Part shown: positions 17,743 through 27,318 of the stretch, piece after piece
Layout: each line of letters opens with the position of its first letter
Position numbering within the stretch: position 1 is the stretch's first letter
NCBI RefSeq assembly: GCF_943193005.1
Contig: NZ_CALPCH010000001.1
Coordinates: forward strand, 62,001 to 126,000
DNA from: Pumilibacter intestinalis
Lineage (GTDB): Bacteria > Bacillota > Clostridia > Christensenellales > Pumilibacteraceae
Reading direction: 5' to 3'
DNA length: 64,000 nt
Program-made: the position numbers and the translations under genes
Notes under the pieces: model-generated
What the model saw: only the letters and a program-made list of their open reading frames with translations
The model's database searches: none
Told to the model about the DNA's origin: nothing

Positions 17743-20085
17743 GTGAAAAAGAGTTTTCTGATGGCGCGTTCCAACTTGCGGAGAGCCAAGGGGCAGACGG
17801 TTGCCATTTCGGCTCTTGTATTGATTGCGGCTATGATGCTCAATTTATGGCTTATGCTCGCCACCGATTACGGCGAAAATTTCGTGCGCTGTCACGAAAA
17901 AGCCAACGCAGAGCACGTCACCGTGGCGGTAAGCGGCACCGACGACGAAATAAAGAACTTTCTCGCTCAAACGCTGGACTCCGAACCGAACGTGAGCGAG
18001 TATATAATGAACGACTGCTTTAACATGACTTGCACGTTTGACTACAACGGCGGCGAGACGAACGGTTGGTTTGTGTTTATGAACGAACAAACCGCGCTTT
18101 CCCGCTCGGTTGGCAAAGTGGAAATAACGGAGAACGGCGGTGCGCAGAGCGGCGTTTATCTTCCCATGATATACGAAACGGGCGATATTCGCGCGGGCGG
18201 GACTATAGATATAAACATAGGCAGCAACACCGTAACGTATAACGTGTGCGGATTTTTCAACAGCGTAATGATGGGTTCGCACAACTGCGGGCTTGTGCAG
18301 GTTATACTCACTCAAGACAAATACGACGAGCTCTCGGAGTTAGGCTACGCCTTCGGCGCAACGCTTTGTTCCGTTCGCCTGAAAGATATTTCGGTAAACG
18401 CGGACTACGAAGCCGAACTCAAATCCAAAATATCCGAGCGGTTCAACAATATCATGATAAACGGCAACTGCTACGACTTGGTGCGGCAGTCGCGCTACAT
18501 CGCGCAGATGATTTGCTCGGGCGTGATAAGCACTATGGCGTTGTTGGTGCTCATGATAGCCCTCGTAGTTATAGCCTCGAACATTGTAAACTACATACAG
18601 GTAAACATGAAAAATCTCGGCGCGCTCAAAGCGGTGGGCTACACCTCGGGTCAGCTCGTACGCACGCTTTTGTTGCAGTTTACGGGGCTTTCAATGCTTG
18701 CGGCTTTGGCGGGCGCGGGGCTTTCTTATTTGCTGTTTCCCGCGGTGAACGATATGATGATATCGCAAACGGGCATACCTTACGCCGTGCGGTTTTTGCC
18801 GTTTCCTATGTTTGTAGCGGTGGCGATATCGGCGTGCGCGGTGTCGCTCTCGGTGTGGCTCTCCGCTCGCAAGATTAAAAAAATAGAGCCGATAACCGCC
18901 TTGCGCTCGGGCGTGCAGGCGCAAACGCTCAAGCGCAATCATATTCCGCTCGATAAAGCCAAAGTGCCTCTGAACGCCGCTCTCGCGCTCAAAACCGCGC
19001 TTTCGGGAATTAAACACAACGTAACGGTTTGCGTAACCGTGCTCGTGCTGTCGCTCGTGGTGGTGTTTTCGGGCTTAATGGCGGAGAACGTAATCGGCGA
19101 TTTCACGCCCTTTCTCAATCTCATAGTGGGCGAAACGGCGGACAGTTGCATAAACGTGGAAGCGAGCGCGGAGCAAGAGTTTTTGCAACAAATGCGCTCC
19201 GACGACCGCGTGGAAAAGATTTATCTTTTCCACTCTCTCAATGTGGTGCATGCGGGCGGTGCGGAACTTATGGCAACAATGTACGACGATTTTTCGGAAC
19301 TGAACAATAAAAGCGTTGTGTACGAAGGGCGGTTTCCCGAGCGCGCCGACGAGATTGCCGTAGCGGGAAAATACGCGGGCGAAAACGATTTGAAAATAGG
19401 CGACGAAATAAGCATAACCGCCAACGGAAAAACCGAAAAATACGTTATATGCGGATATACGCAGATAAGCAACTATCTCGGGCGGGACTGTTTGCTCACG
19501 CGCAAAGGGTATGAGCGGCTCGGCTCGATTATAAGCGCGAGCTACTATATAAATCTTGCGAACGGCGTGGATATAGACGAGTTCAACGCAGAGGCAAAAG
19601 AGAAATTCGCGGGCAAAATAAGCACCGCGGTGAATATAAAAACGGTTATGGAGGGCGCGGCGAAAGTTTACGTAACGCTCATGAAAATCATAGTTATAGC
19701 GATACTCGTTTTGTCCGCTCTCATTATCGCGTTCGTGCTCTACCTTTTGGTGCGCACCATGCTAAACAACAAAAAGCGCGACTACGGAATACTCAAATCG
19801 CTGGGCTTTACCTCGGGTCAGCTCGTTATACAAACGGCTTTGGCGTTCATGCCCGCCGTAATACTCTCTACCGTGGCGGGGCTTATTCTCGGCAGTATCG
19901 TGATAAATCCGCTTATGAGCTTGTTTTTGAGCGGCATAGGCATAGTGAAATGCACCTTTACCGTGCCCGCGGGATTTGTGACTGCGGCGGGCGCGGGAAT
20001 TATCGCGCTGTCGTTCGCCATTGCGTGTTTGCTGTCGCTTAAGGTTAAAAAAATCGCGCCGTGCGCTCTTTTGCGCGGCGAATAA
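17743..20085 (+). CDS. ABC exporter permease with two FtsX-type domains
   Basis: 780 residues, GTG start with GGGGTGG upstream. One N-terminal membrane helix (about 20-38) precedes a long outer domain (about 45-245), then three helices (260-380) with the cytoplasmic VNMKNLGALKAVGYTSGQLVRTLL coupling motif. A second outer domain (about 430-640) and three C-terminal helices with the matching NNKKRDYGILKSLGFTSGQLV motif follow. The duplication of helix/outer-domain units is typical of MacB/YtrF-like permeases. It works with the preceding ATPase; the substrate is unknown. Confidence 0.9.
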   Translation: MKKSFLMARSNLRRAKGQTVAISALVLIAAMMLNLWLMLATDYGENFVRCHEKANAEHVTVAVSGTDDEIKNFLAQTLDSEPNVSEYIMNDCFNMTCTFDYNGGETNGWFVFMNEQTALSRSVGKVEITENGGAQSGVYLPMIYETGDIRAGGTIDINIGSNTVTYNVCGFFNSVMMGSHNCGLVQVILTQDKYDELSELGYAFGATLCSVRLKDISVNADYEAELKSKISERFNNIMINGNCYDLVRQSRYIAQMICSGVISTMALLVLMIALVVIASNIVNYIQVNMKNLGALKAVGYTSGQLVRTLLLQFTGLSMLAALAGAGLSYLLFPAVNDMMISQTGIPYAVRFLPFPMFVAVAISACAVSLSVWLSARKIKKIEPITALRSGVQAQTLKRNHIPLDKAKVPLNAALALKTALSGIKHNVTVCVTVLVLSLVVVFSGLMAENVIGDFTPFLNLIVGETADSCINVEASAEQEFLQQMRSDDRVEKIYLFHSLNVVHAGGAELMATMYDDFSELNNKSVVYEGRFPERADEIAVAGKYAGENDLKIGDEISITANGKTEKYVICGYTQISNYLGRDCLLTRKGYERLGSIISASYYINLANGVDIDEFNAEAKEKFAGKISTAVNIKTVMEGAAKVYVTLMKIIVIAILVLSALIIAFVLYLLVRTMLNNKKRDYGILKSLGFTSGQLVIQTALAFMPAVILSTVAGLILGSIVINPLMSLFLSGIGIVKCTFTVPAGFVTAAGAGIIALSFAIACLLSLKVKKIAPCALLRGE

Positions 20086-20089
20086 ACGC

Positions 20090-20118
20090 TTTACAAACTT
20101 TCGCACTTATGATATAAT
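20090..20118 (+). promoter_or_regulatory. Promoter of pheA
   Basis: TTTACA (20090-20095), a 17-bp spacer and TATAAT (20113-20118). It lies in the 83-bp gap after the exporter operon. Confidence 0.7.
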
Positions 20119-20146
20119 CGAATTTGGCAAAAATTGCATAAGTGCG
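20102..20146. promoter_or_regulatory. Candidate operator: 10-bp inverted repeat around the pheA start site
   Basis: CGCACTTATG (20102-20111) and its exact reverse complement CATAAGTGCG (20137-20146) are separated by 25 bp. The first arm lies between the -35 and -10 boxes, upstream of the start site, so it is not an RNA hairpin; two DNA-bound half sites are more likely. Confidence 0.5.
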
Positions 20147-20168
20147 GAAAGGAGCCGAAGAAAGCGCG

Positions 20169-20981
20169 TTGAAAATAGCCTATTTCGGAGACAAGTTGAG
20201 TCATACCTACGCCGCCGCCGTTGCTTTATACGGAAGCGGCGGTTTTTCGGATAGCGAGTTTTGCGGTTTCGACACGCTGTACGACGCGCTCGAAAGCGTG
20301 CGCACGGGCGAGTGCGAGGTTGCGGTTGTGCCCATAGAGAACAGTTTCGAGGGCACGGTTGCGGCGAGCGAAGACGCTCTCGGCGAACTCGGACTTTTCA
20401 TTGTTCGCGAAACGGTACTGAAGATAGAACAAAAGCTCATTGCAAACGGCGGCGTAAAATTGGGCGACGTAAAGAGGGTGTACTCGCACCCGCAGGCGCT
20501 CGCGCAGTGCTCGGCTACGCTCAGAAAACTGTTGCCGAATGCGAAAACCGTTTCGGTGGCGTACACGTCGGCGGGGCTCGATATGCTCGACGGCGAGAGC
20601 GCGGCTATAGCTCGCGCACCCAAAGAAGGGCAGTGCGTTTTGCGTGAAAACGTAGCCGATTCCGAAAGCAACTGCACGAGGTTTTTGGCGGTAAAGGCGA
20701 ATTCGGAGCAAAGCGGCGAAAAGGTGAGCGTAATGTTTTCGGCGGAAAACAAACCGGGCGCGTTGCTCGGAGTGCTCGAACTACTGCGCGAGCGGGGGCT
20801 CAACATGACCAAAATAGAGTCGCGCCCCGCAAAGAAGCGCATGGGGCAGTACGTGTTTTACGTAGACTTTTTGTTCGGCGGCACTCGGCGCGAGTTGAGC
20901 GGACTGCTCGGCGAGCTTGACGGCAAATGCGAGGGCATACGCTTTTTGGGCAGATACCCCGAATACAAATTCAGTAAATAA
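20169..20981 (+). CDS. pheA: Prephenate dehydratase
   Basis: From TTG at 20169 the product is about 270 residues and begins KIAYFGDKLSHTYAAAV, as expected for monofunctional PheA; GGAG at 20151-20154 precedes it. A GTG at 20142 would add nine residues. It converts prephenate to phenylpyruvate in phenylalanine synthesis. The periplasmic-binding-like catalytic part includes PIENSFEGTV, SHPQALAQC and the conserved Thr-Arg-Phe in NCTRFLAV; residues about 188-270 form the regulatory ACT domain with NMTKIESRPAK, the phenylalanine-sensing ESRP motif. The gene is followed by secA after 20 bp. The start codon is the main uncertainty. Confidence 0.9.
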   Translation: MKIAYFGDKLSHTYAAAVALYGSGGFSDSEFCGFDTLYDALESVRTGECEVAVVPIENSFEGTVAASEDALGELGLFIVRETVLKIEQKLIANGGVKLGDVKRVYSHPQALAQCSATLRKLLPNAKTVSVAYTSAGLDMLDGESAAIARAPKEGQCVLRENVADSESNCTRFLAVKANSEQSGEKVSVMFSAENKPGALLGVLELLRERGLNMTKIESRPAKKRMGQYVFYVDFLFGGTRRELSGLLGELDGKCEGIRFLGRYPEYKFSK

Positions 20982-21001
20982 GCATAGAGGATATAAAAAG
21001 A

Positions 21002-23710
21002 ATGGGACTTATCAGTTTTATAACGGGCAGCGACAACCGCAAGCATCTTAAAAAGCTCGAGGCTATCGCGCTCAAAGTGGAAGACTACGAAGAGGAGTAC
21101 AAAAAGCTCTCCGACGACCAACTCAAAGCCAAGACCGAGGAGTTTCGTCGCAGATACAAGGAGAACTACGAAACTCTCGACGACCTTTTGCCCGAAGCGT
21201 TCGCAACGGTGCGCGAAGCAAGCGCGCGAGTGCTCGGCATGCGGCATTTCCACGTTCAGATACTCGGCGGCATAACCCTTCATCAAGGGCGCATAGCCGA
21301 GATGCGAACGGGCGAAGGCAAAACGCTCGTTTCCACTCTTCCCGCATATCTCAACGCCGTAACGGGCGAGGGCGTGCACATAGTAACGGTAAACGACTAC
21401 CTTGCCAAGCGCGACGCCGAGTGGATGGGCAAAGTGCACCGCTTTTTGGGTCTTACGGTGGGCGTTGCGGTATCGGGCATGACTCCCGAGGCGAAACGCG
21501 CGGCGTACAACTGCGATATAACGTATGCAACCAACAACGAGCTCGGGTTCGATTACCTGCGCGACAACATGGTTATATACAAAGAAGAGATGGTGCAACG
21601 CAAGCTCTCCTACGCCATTATAGACGAGGTGGACTCCATTCTCATAGACGAGGCTCGCACGCCGTTAATCATATCGGGCAGGGGCGAAAAGTCGAGCGAC
21701 CTTTATATAAGAGCAAATCAGTTCGTTAAGCGCGAAATAAAGGAAGACGATTTCGAGTTCGACGAGAAGAAAAAGGCGATAAACCTCACCGAGTCGGGCG
21801 CGACCAAAGCCGAAACCTTTTTCGGCATAGAAAACTTTGCGGATATAGAAAACAGCGATATAGCGCACCACGTAAACAACGCCCTTCGCGCTCACAAGAT
21901 AATGAAGCGCGACCAAGACTACATTGTGTCGGACGGCGAAGTTGTTATAGTAGACGAGTTCACCGGCAGACTTATGGTGGGGCGGCGTTATTCGGACGGC
22001 TTGCATCAGGCGATTGAGGCAAAAGAAAACGTAACGATACGCAACGAGAACAAGACTCTCGCAACGATAACTTTCCAAAACTATTTCCGACTTTACGACA
22101 AGCTCGGCGGCATGACGGGTACGGCAAAGACCGAGGAGAGCGAGTTCAAGGGCATATACGGGCTTGACGTAGTGGAAATTCCCACCAACGTGCCCAGCCG
22201 GCGCGTAGACGAAAACGACGTAATCTACACCACGGTAAACGGCAAACTCCGCGCTGTGATAGACGATATAAAGGAGTGCACCGACCGCGGACAACCCGTG
22301 CTCGTGGGCACAACCAACGTGGAAAAGAGCGAAGAACTTTCTCGGCTTTTAACGGGCAAGCGCATAACTCACAGCGTGCTCAACGCGAAGAACCACGAAA
22401 AGGAAGCGGAGATAATAGCTCAGGCGGGCAGAGTGGGCGCGGTTACCATAGCCACCAACATGGCGGGCCGCGGCACCGACATACTGCTCGGCGGCAACCC
22501 CGAATACGCGGCGAAAAAGCGTATGCGCGACCTCGGAGTGGACGAAAAACTCATAAGCGCGGCAACAGCATATTTCACCACCGAAGACGCCGACGTGCTT
22601 GCGGCTCGTGCGCAGTATAAGAAATTCTACGACGAATACAAGAAAGAAGCCGACGAGGAGAAAGAGAAAGTAATAGCCGTGGGCGGCTTGCGCATAATAG
22701 GCACCGAACGCCACGAGTCGCGCCGTATAGACAACCAGTTGCGCGGTCGTGCGGGCAGACAGGGCGATATGGGCTCGAGCATATTCTATCTTTCCATGGA
22801 AGACGATTTGTTGCGTTTGTTCGGCGGCGACAGAATGAAGCGCATTGCCGAGATGTTCCATGCCGACGAAGACACTCCGTTTTCAATGAAACTGCTTACC
22901 CGCCAAATAGCCAACGCGCAACGTAACGTGGAGGGACGCAACTACTCCATACGTAAGCAGGTGCTCGAGTACGACAACGTAATGAACACCCAGCGCACCA
23001 TAATATACAAGGAACGCAACAAGGTGCTTCAGGGCGAGAGCGTGCACGAGCAGATAGACGTAATGATGCACGAGCAGATAGAGAAGATTGTAGACACCTA
23101 CACCGACCCCAAAGTGGATTGGAACGAATGGGACTACGAGGGACTCAACAAGGAAATAGAGCGCAAGCTAATCCCCGGCGACACCACGTTCTTAACCGAG
23201 GACCGCATGGAAAAGTGGGCGCTCGAGGAAATAAAAGAACAGGTTTACACGGCAATGCAAACCTATTACACGCAGAAGACCGACAACGCAAAGGAACTCG
23301 GCGTGGATTTCGAGGAGATAGAGCGCGTTATACTGCTTAAAGTGGTTGATAAGCAGTGGATGGACCACATAGACGCCATGGACGCGTTGCGCCGCGGCAT
23401 AGGGCTCAAAGCCTACGGTCAGCAAGACCCCGTAATAGCTTACAAGCAAGAGGGCTTTGCCATGTTCGACGATATGATAGACCGCATACACGAAGAAACG
23501 GTTGCTCTTTTGATGCGCGTTAACGTGGAGCGCGCGCCCAAGCGCGAGGGGCAGAACCTCGACTTGGTGGTTTCGAGCGGCGGAAGCAAGCAAGCCAAAG
23601 CTCCCAAAGCGAACCGGAGCGAAAACAAGGACGTGGGGCGCAACGACCCTTGCCCTTGCGGAAGCGGCAAGAAATACAAAAACTGCTGCTGGGACAAAGA
23701 CCATAAATAG
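21002..23710 (+). CDS. secA: Protein translocase ATPase SecA
   Basis: 902 residues, full length. Walker A in MRTGEGKTLVSTLP, DEVDSILIDEARTPLIISG (Walker B region), the preprotein cross-linking region, second nucleotide fold (GTTNVEKSEELSRLL, NMAGRGTDILLGGN, GRAGRQGDMGSS) and the C-terminal zinc motif CPCGSGKKYKNCC are all present. It drives post-translational export through SecYEG. A moderate AGAGGAT site precedes the ATG, and no separate promoter is seen after pheA, so the two may be co-transcribed. Confidence 0.98.
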   Translation: MGLISFITGSDNRKHLKKLEAIALKVEDYEEEYKKLSDDQLKAKTEEFRRRYKENYETLDDLLPEAFATVREASARVLGMRHFHVQILGGITLHQGRIAEMRTGEGKTLVSTLPAYLNAVTGEGVHIVTVNDYLAKRDAEWMGKVHRFLGLTVGVAVSGMTPEAKRAAYNCDITYATNNELGFDYLRDNMVIYKEEMVQRKLSYAIIDEVDSILIDEARTPLIISGRGEKSSDLYIRANQFVKREIKEDDFEFDEKKKAINLTESGATKAETFFGIENFADIENSDIAHHVNNALRAHKIMKRDQDYIVSDGEVVIVDEFTGRLMVGRRYSDGLHQAIEAKENVTIRNENKTLATITFQNYFRLYDKLGGMTGTAKTEESEFKGIYGLDVVEIPTNVPSRRVDENDVIYTTVNGKLRAVIDDIKECTDRGQPVLVGTTNVEKSEELSRLLTGKRITHSVLNAKNHEKEAEIIAQAGRVGAVTIATNMAGRGTDILLGGNPEYAAKKRMRDLGVDEKLISAATAYFTTEDADVLAARAQYKKFYDEYKKEADEEKEKVIAVGGLRIIGTERHESRRIDNQLRGRAGRQGDMGSSIFYLSMEDDLLRLFGGDRMKRIAEMFHADEDTPFSMKLLTRQIANAQRNVEGRNYSIRKQVLEYDNVMNTQRTIIYKERNKVLQGESVHEQIDVMMHEQIEKIVDTYTDPKVDWNEWDYEGLNKEIERKLIPGDTTFLTEDRMEKWALEEIKEQVYTAMQTYYTQKTDNAKELGVDFEEIERVILLKVVDKQWMDHIDAMDALRRGIGLKAYGQQDPVIAYKQEGFAMFDDMIDRIHEETVALLMRVNVERAPKREGQNLDLVVSSGGSKQAKAPKANRSENKDVGRNDPCPCGSGKKYKNCCWDKDHK

Positions 23711-23747
23711 AAAAAAATCCTCGTCTAAGCAGACGAGGATTTTTTTG
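23711..23747. terminator. Bidirectional rho-independent terminator between secA and gdhA
   Basis: Perfect 10-bp stem ATCCTCGTCT / AGACGAGGAT (23717-23726 and 23731-23740), loop AAGC, with a run of A before and T after it. It can serve both converging genes. Confidence 0.93.
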
Positions 23748-23757
23748 TTGCGTTTTT

Positions 23758-25095
<1,338 letters not shown>

Positions 25096-25116
25096 TTATC
25101 CTCCTGAAAATTTATG

Positions 25117-25153
25117 AAAAAAGACGCCGTTCCTGTTTGGGGACGACGCCTTT
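25117..25153 (-). promoter_or_regulatory. Terminator-like hairpin in the gdhA leader (possible attenuator)
   Basis: On the minus strand, AAAGGCGTCGTCC pairs with GGAACGGCGTCTTT (two G:U pairs and one bulge), followed by TTTTTT. GGAC just before the 5' arm can pair instead with GTCC inside it, giving a possible alternative fold. It lies between the promoter and the ribosome site. Confidence 0.5.
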
Positions 25154-25176
25154 GTCCTTAACTGATTTGTGCAATA

Positions 25177-25205
25177 AATATACCACAATGAGTTGCCGAT
25201 GTCAA
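25177..25205 (-). promoter_or_regulatory. Promoter of gdhA
   Basis: Minus strand TTGACA (25200-25205), 17-bp spacer, TATATT (25177-25182). Confidence 0.8.
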
Positions 25206-25259
25206 GCGTTTTTTATGGGAAAGAAACATTGTTTTTCGGCACACAAAGCCCTTAAAACT

Positions 25260-25288
25260 TTGACATTTTATTTAATAAGGCGTATAAT
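25260..25288 (+). promoter_or_regulatory. Consensus promoter of the MscS-type gene
   Basis: TTGACA (25260-25265), 17-bp spacer, TATAAT (25283-25288): a perfect vegetative promoter. Confidence 0.88.
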
Positions 25289-25325
25289 ATGTTTGTAAAC
25301 CGAGTCAAATAAAAAAGGAGAACAC

Positions 25326-26207
25326 ATGAACATATTCGCAATGATTGCGTCCGCCGCCGAACCCGGCTTTTTCGAGAGGATTGCGGCGTCGCTCAAGGGG
25401 TGGTTTATAGACGAACGCGGCTGGGTGCGCATACTCGTATTCTTGGCCGTGGTCTTTATAGGACTGCTCGTAATTAAGATTTTGCTTACCGTTGTGCGCA
25501 AGATAATAGGGAGAAGCAAACTCAAAGGGCTTGCGGGCGATTTCATTACAACCATACTTAAAATAGCGTTGGTGTTTATTTACCTTATGGTGATACTCGG
25601 CGTGCTCGGAATAGACACAACGAGTTTCGTGGCGTTGTTTACCGTGGGCACTCTCGCCGTTTCGCTTGCAATTCAGTCGGTTATATCGAATTTTGCGAGC
25701 GGACTCATACTCGTTACAAATCATCCCTTCCGTGAGGGCGATTTCGTAGACGTTGCGGGCGTGAGCGGCACGGTAATCAAAATTTCGCTGTTTGCAACCA
25801 AAATTAAAACCACCGACAACAAGGTTATTTTCGTTCCCAATTCCGCGGTGGCGGGCGGCAGTATAGTTAACTATTCCGCCGAGAAAAAGCGCAGGGTAGA
25901 CCTTGTGTTCGGCGTGGCTTACGGCACGGATATAGACAAAGTGAAACTTACCGTTCAGTCGGTGCTCGACGAACACGAGCTTGTTTTGCACGACGACGGC
26001 TACACGGTGCGCCTTAACGAGCAGGGCGACAGTTCGCTGAATTTCGTGTGCCGCTGTTGGGTGAACAGCGAGGACTACTGGACGGTGTATTTCGATATAA
26101 ACGAAGCCATAGTAAAACGCTTCGAACTCGAGGGCATTGAAATACCGTATAACAAACTCGACGTAAACATTATTTCCAAAGCGGAAGAACAACCCGCAAA
26201 ACAATAA
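25326..26207 (+). CDS. MscS-family small-conductance mechanosensitive channel
   Basis: 293 residues. Two to three membrane helices (about 38-60, 80-105) lead into the pore-lining helix FTVGTLAVSLAIQSVISNFASGLILVTNHPFREGDFVDVAGVSGTV, followed by the beta domain (VPNSAVAGGSIVNYSAEKKRRVDLVFGVAYGTD) and the C-terminal alpha/beta domain. It relieves hypo-osmotic stress by opening under membrane tension. It stands alone, with its own promoter and terminator. Confidence 0.93.
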   Translation: MNIFAMIASAAEPGFFERIAASLKGWFIDERGWVRILVFLAVVFIGLLVIKILLTVVRKIIGRSKLKGLAGDFITTILKIALVFIYLMVILGVLGIDTTSFVALFTVGTLAVSLAIQSVISNFASGLILVTNHPFREGDFVDVAGVSGTVIKISLFATKIKTTDNKVIFVPNSAVAGGSIVNYSAEKKRRVDLVFGVAYGTDIDKVKLTVQSVLDEHELVLHDDGYTVRLNEQGDSSLNFVCRCWVNSEDYWTVYFDINEAIVKRFELEGIEIPYNKLDVNIISKAEEQPAKQ

Positions 26208-26227
26208 TATAGTATTTTACCCGCTTG

Positions 26228-26266
26228 AAAAACGCGCCGCCCGAACATTCGGACGGCGTGTTTTTT
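26228..26266. terminator. Rho-independent terminator after the MscS gene
   Basis: Arms around CGCGCCGCCCGAA and TTCGGACGGCGTG with flanking A and T runs. It can also end the converging XRE gene at 26278. Confidence 0.85.
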
Positions 26267-26277
26267 CGGTGCGCAAA

Positions 26278-26490
26278 TCAGTCTTCGAGCCCTAACAGGT
26301 AATCGGCGGATACGTCGAGAAATTTACATATGAGATAAAGCGTGTCTATGCTCGGTACGCTTTTTCCGGATTTGTAATCCGAAACACATTGTTTCGATAC
26401 GTTTACCGCCGCCGCCAAATCTACTTGCTTTACGCCCGAAAATTTCAAACACTCGGTAAACCTTTCGTGGAACGCAGTCAGTTTATCCAT
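26278..26490 (-). CDS. XRE-family transcriptional repressor
   Basis: 70 residues from ATG at 26490, nearly all one Cro/C1 HTH domain: GVKQVDLAAAVNVSKQCVSDYKSGKSVPSIDTLYLICKFLDVSADYLLGL. A TTG at 26529 would extend it by 13 residues, but that would place the start inside the palindromic operator array, so the ATG is preferred. No ribosome site is visible and a TATACT box ends 6 bp before the ATG, so the message may be leaderless. It is divergent from a DUF975 gene, with AGTACG palindromes between, so it probably represses both itself and that gene. Confidence 0.85.
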   Translation of the reverse strand: MDKLTAFHERFTECLKFSGVKQVDLAAAVNVSKQCVSDYKSGKSVPSIDTLYLICKFLDVSADYLLGLED

Positions 26491-26509
26491 GATTTCAGTA
26501 TAACGCAAC

Positions 26510-26574
26510 AGTACGTTTTTACTTGACAAGTACGTTATAGGCGTACTATAATATAAGTACGTTATTAACGTACT
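26510..26574. promoter_or_regulatory. Operator array with divergent promoters for XRE and DUF975
   Basis: AGTACGTTATTAACGTACT (26556-26574) is a perfect 19-bp palindrome; AGTACGTTATAGGCGTACT (26529-26547) is a second copy with conserved outer 6-bp arms; a half site AGTACGTT begins at 26510. The rightward promoter TTGACA (26523-26528), 18-bp spacer, TATAAT (26547-26552) is embedded in the array, so binding would block it. Confidence 0.75.
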
Positions 26575-26595
26575 ATTTTGCGGAGGAGCGAATTT

Positions 26596-27246
26596 ATGTT
26601 GAAAGCAAAAGATTACAGGAAGGAGGCTTGGGGCAAACTCGGCGGCAAATGGGGCACGATGGCTCTTTGCACGCTTATCGTGACTATAATAGGCGGCGTG
26701 TGCGCCGGGTTGTCGTTTTTCGTTGTGGGCGCGTTTGCGTCGCTGTTGATTACCGGGCCGCTTGCGGCGGGTACGGCTTTGCTTGCCGTAAGCGTTATAC
26801 GCGGCAACAACGTAAGCGTTGAAATGCAGTTTTCGGGGTTTAAGAACTTTGTAAAAACGTTTTTGCTAAACCTTATTAACGGTATATTTATCTTTCTTTG
26901 GTCGTTGCTGTTTTTTATTCCCGGCATTATAAAGACTTTTTCGTATTCCATGAGTTATTACGTATTGCTCGATAACCCGTCTATGTCTTCTAACGACGCG
27001 CGCAAACGCTCCATGGAAATCATGGCGGGCAATAAGTGGCGTTTGTTCTGTTTGGAATTCAGCTTTATAGGCTGGGGAATATTGTGCTTGCTCACTTTGG
27101 GCATTTTGTCGTTTTGGGTCGGTCCTTATATGGAAAGCGCGAAAGCGGCGTTTTATCAGAGCTTGGTTAAAAAGGACGAGGCGGAAAAACCCGATGCGGA
27201 ACAGCCCGAGGTTAAGCCCGAGGAAAGCGAAGCTACGGCGGAATAA
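26596..27246 (+). CDS. DUF975-family membrane protein
   Basis: 216 residues from ATG at 26596, preceded by GGAGGAG. The N-terminal LKAKDYRKEAWGKLGGKWGTMALCTLIV is the hallmark of DUF975; about four hydrophobic helices follow, including FLLNLINGIFIFLWSLLFFIPGIIKTFSYSM and NDARKRSMEIMAGNKWRLF, the conserved central motif. The tail is acidic and proline-rich (residues about 195-216). The biochemical role of the family is unknown. It is controlled by the AGTACG array and the divergent XRE gene. Confidence 0.85.
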   Translation: MLKAKDYRKEAWGKLGGKWGTMALCTLIVTIIGGVCAGLSFFVVGAFASLLITGPLAAGTALLAVSVIRGNNVSVEMQFSGFKNFVKTFLLNLINGIFIFLWSLLFFIPGIIKTFSYSMSYYVLLDNPSMSSNDARKRSMEIMAGNKWRLFCLEFSFIGWGILCLLTLGILSFWVGPYMESAKAAFYQSLVKKDEAEKPDAEQPEVKPEESEATAE

Positions 27247-27260
27247 CAAGAATACAAACG

Positions 27261-27290
27261 AAAAGACTGCTCGCGCGGCAGTCTTTTTTT
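27261..27290. terminator. Terminator between the DUF975 and DnaI-like genes
   Basis: Stem AAAAGACTGC / GGCAGTCTTTT with TTTTTTT tail; usable from both converging genes. Confidence 0.88.
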
Positions 27291-27318
27291 ATATGCGTAT
27301 TTATTGCGGTGAAAGCAG

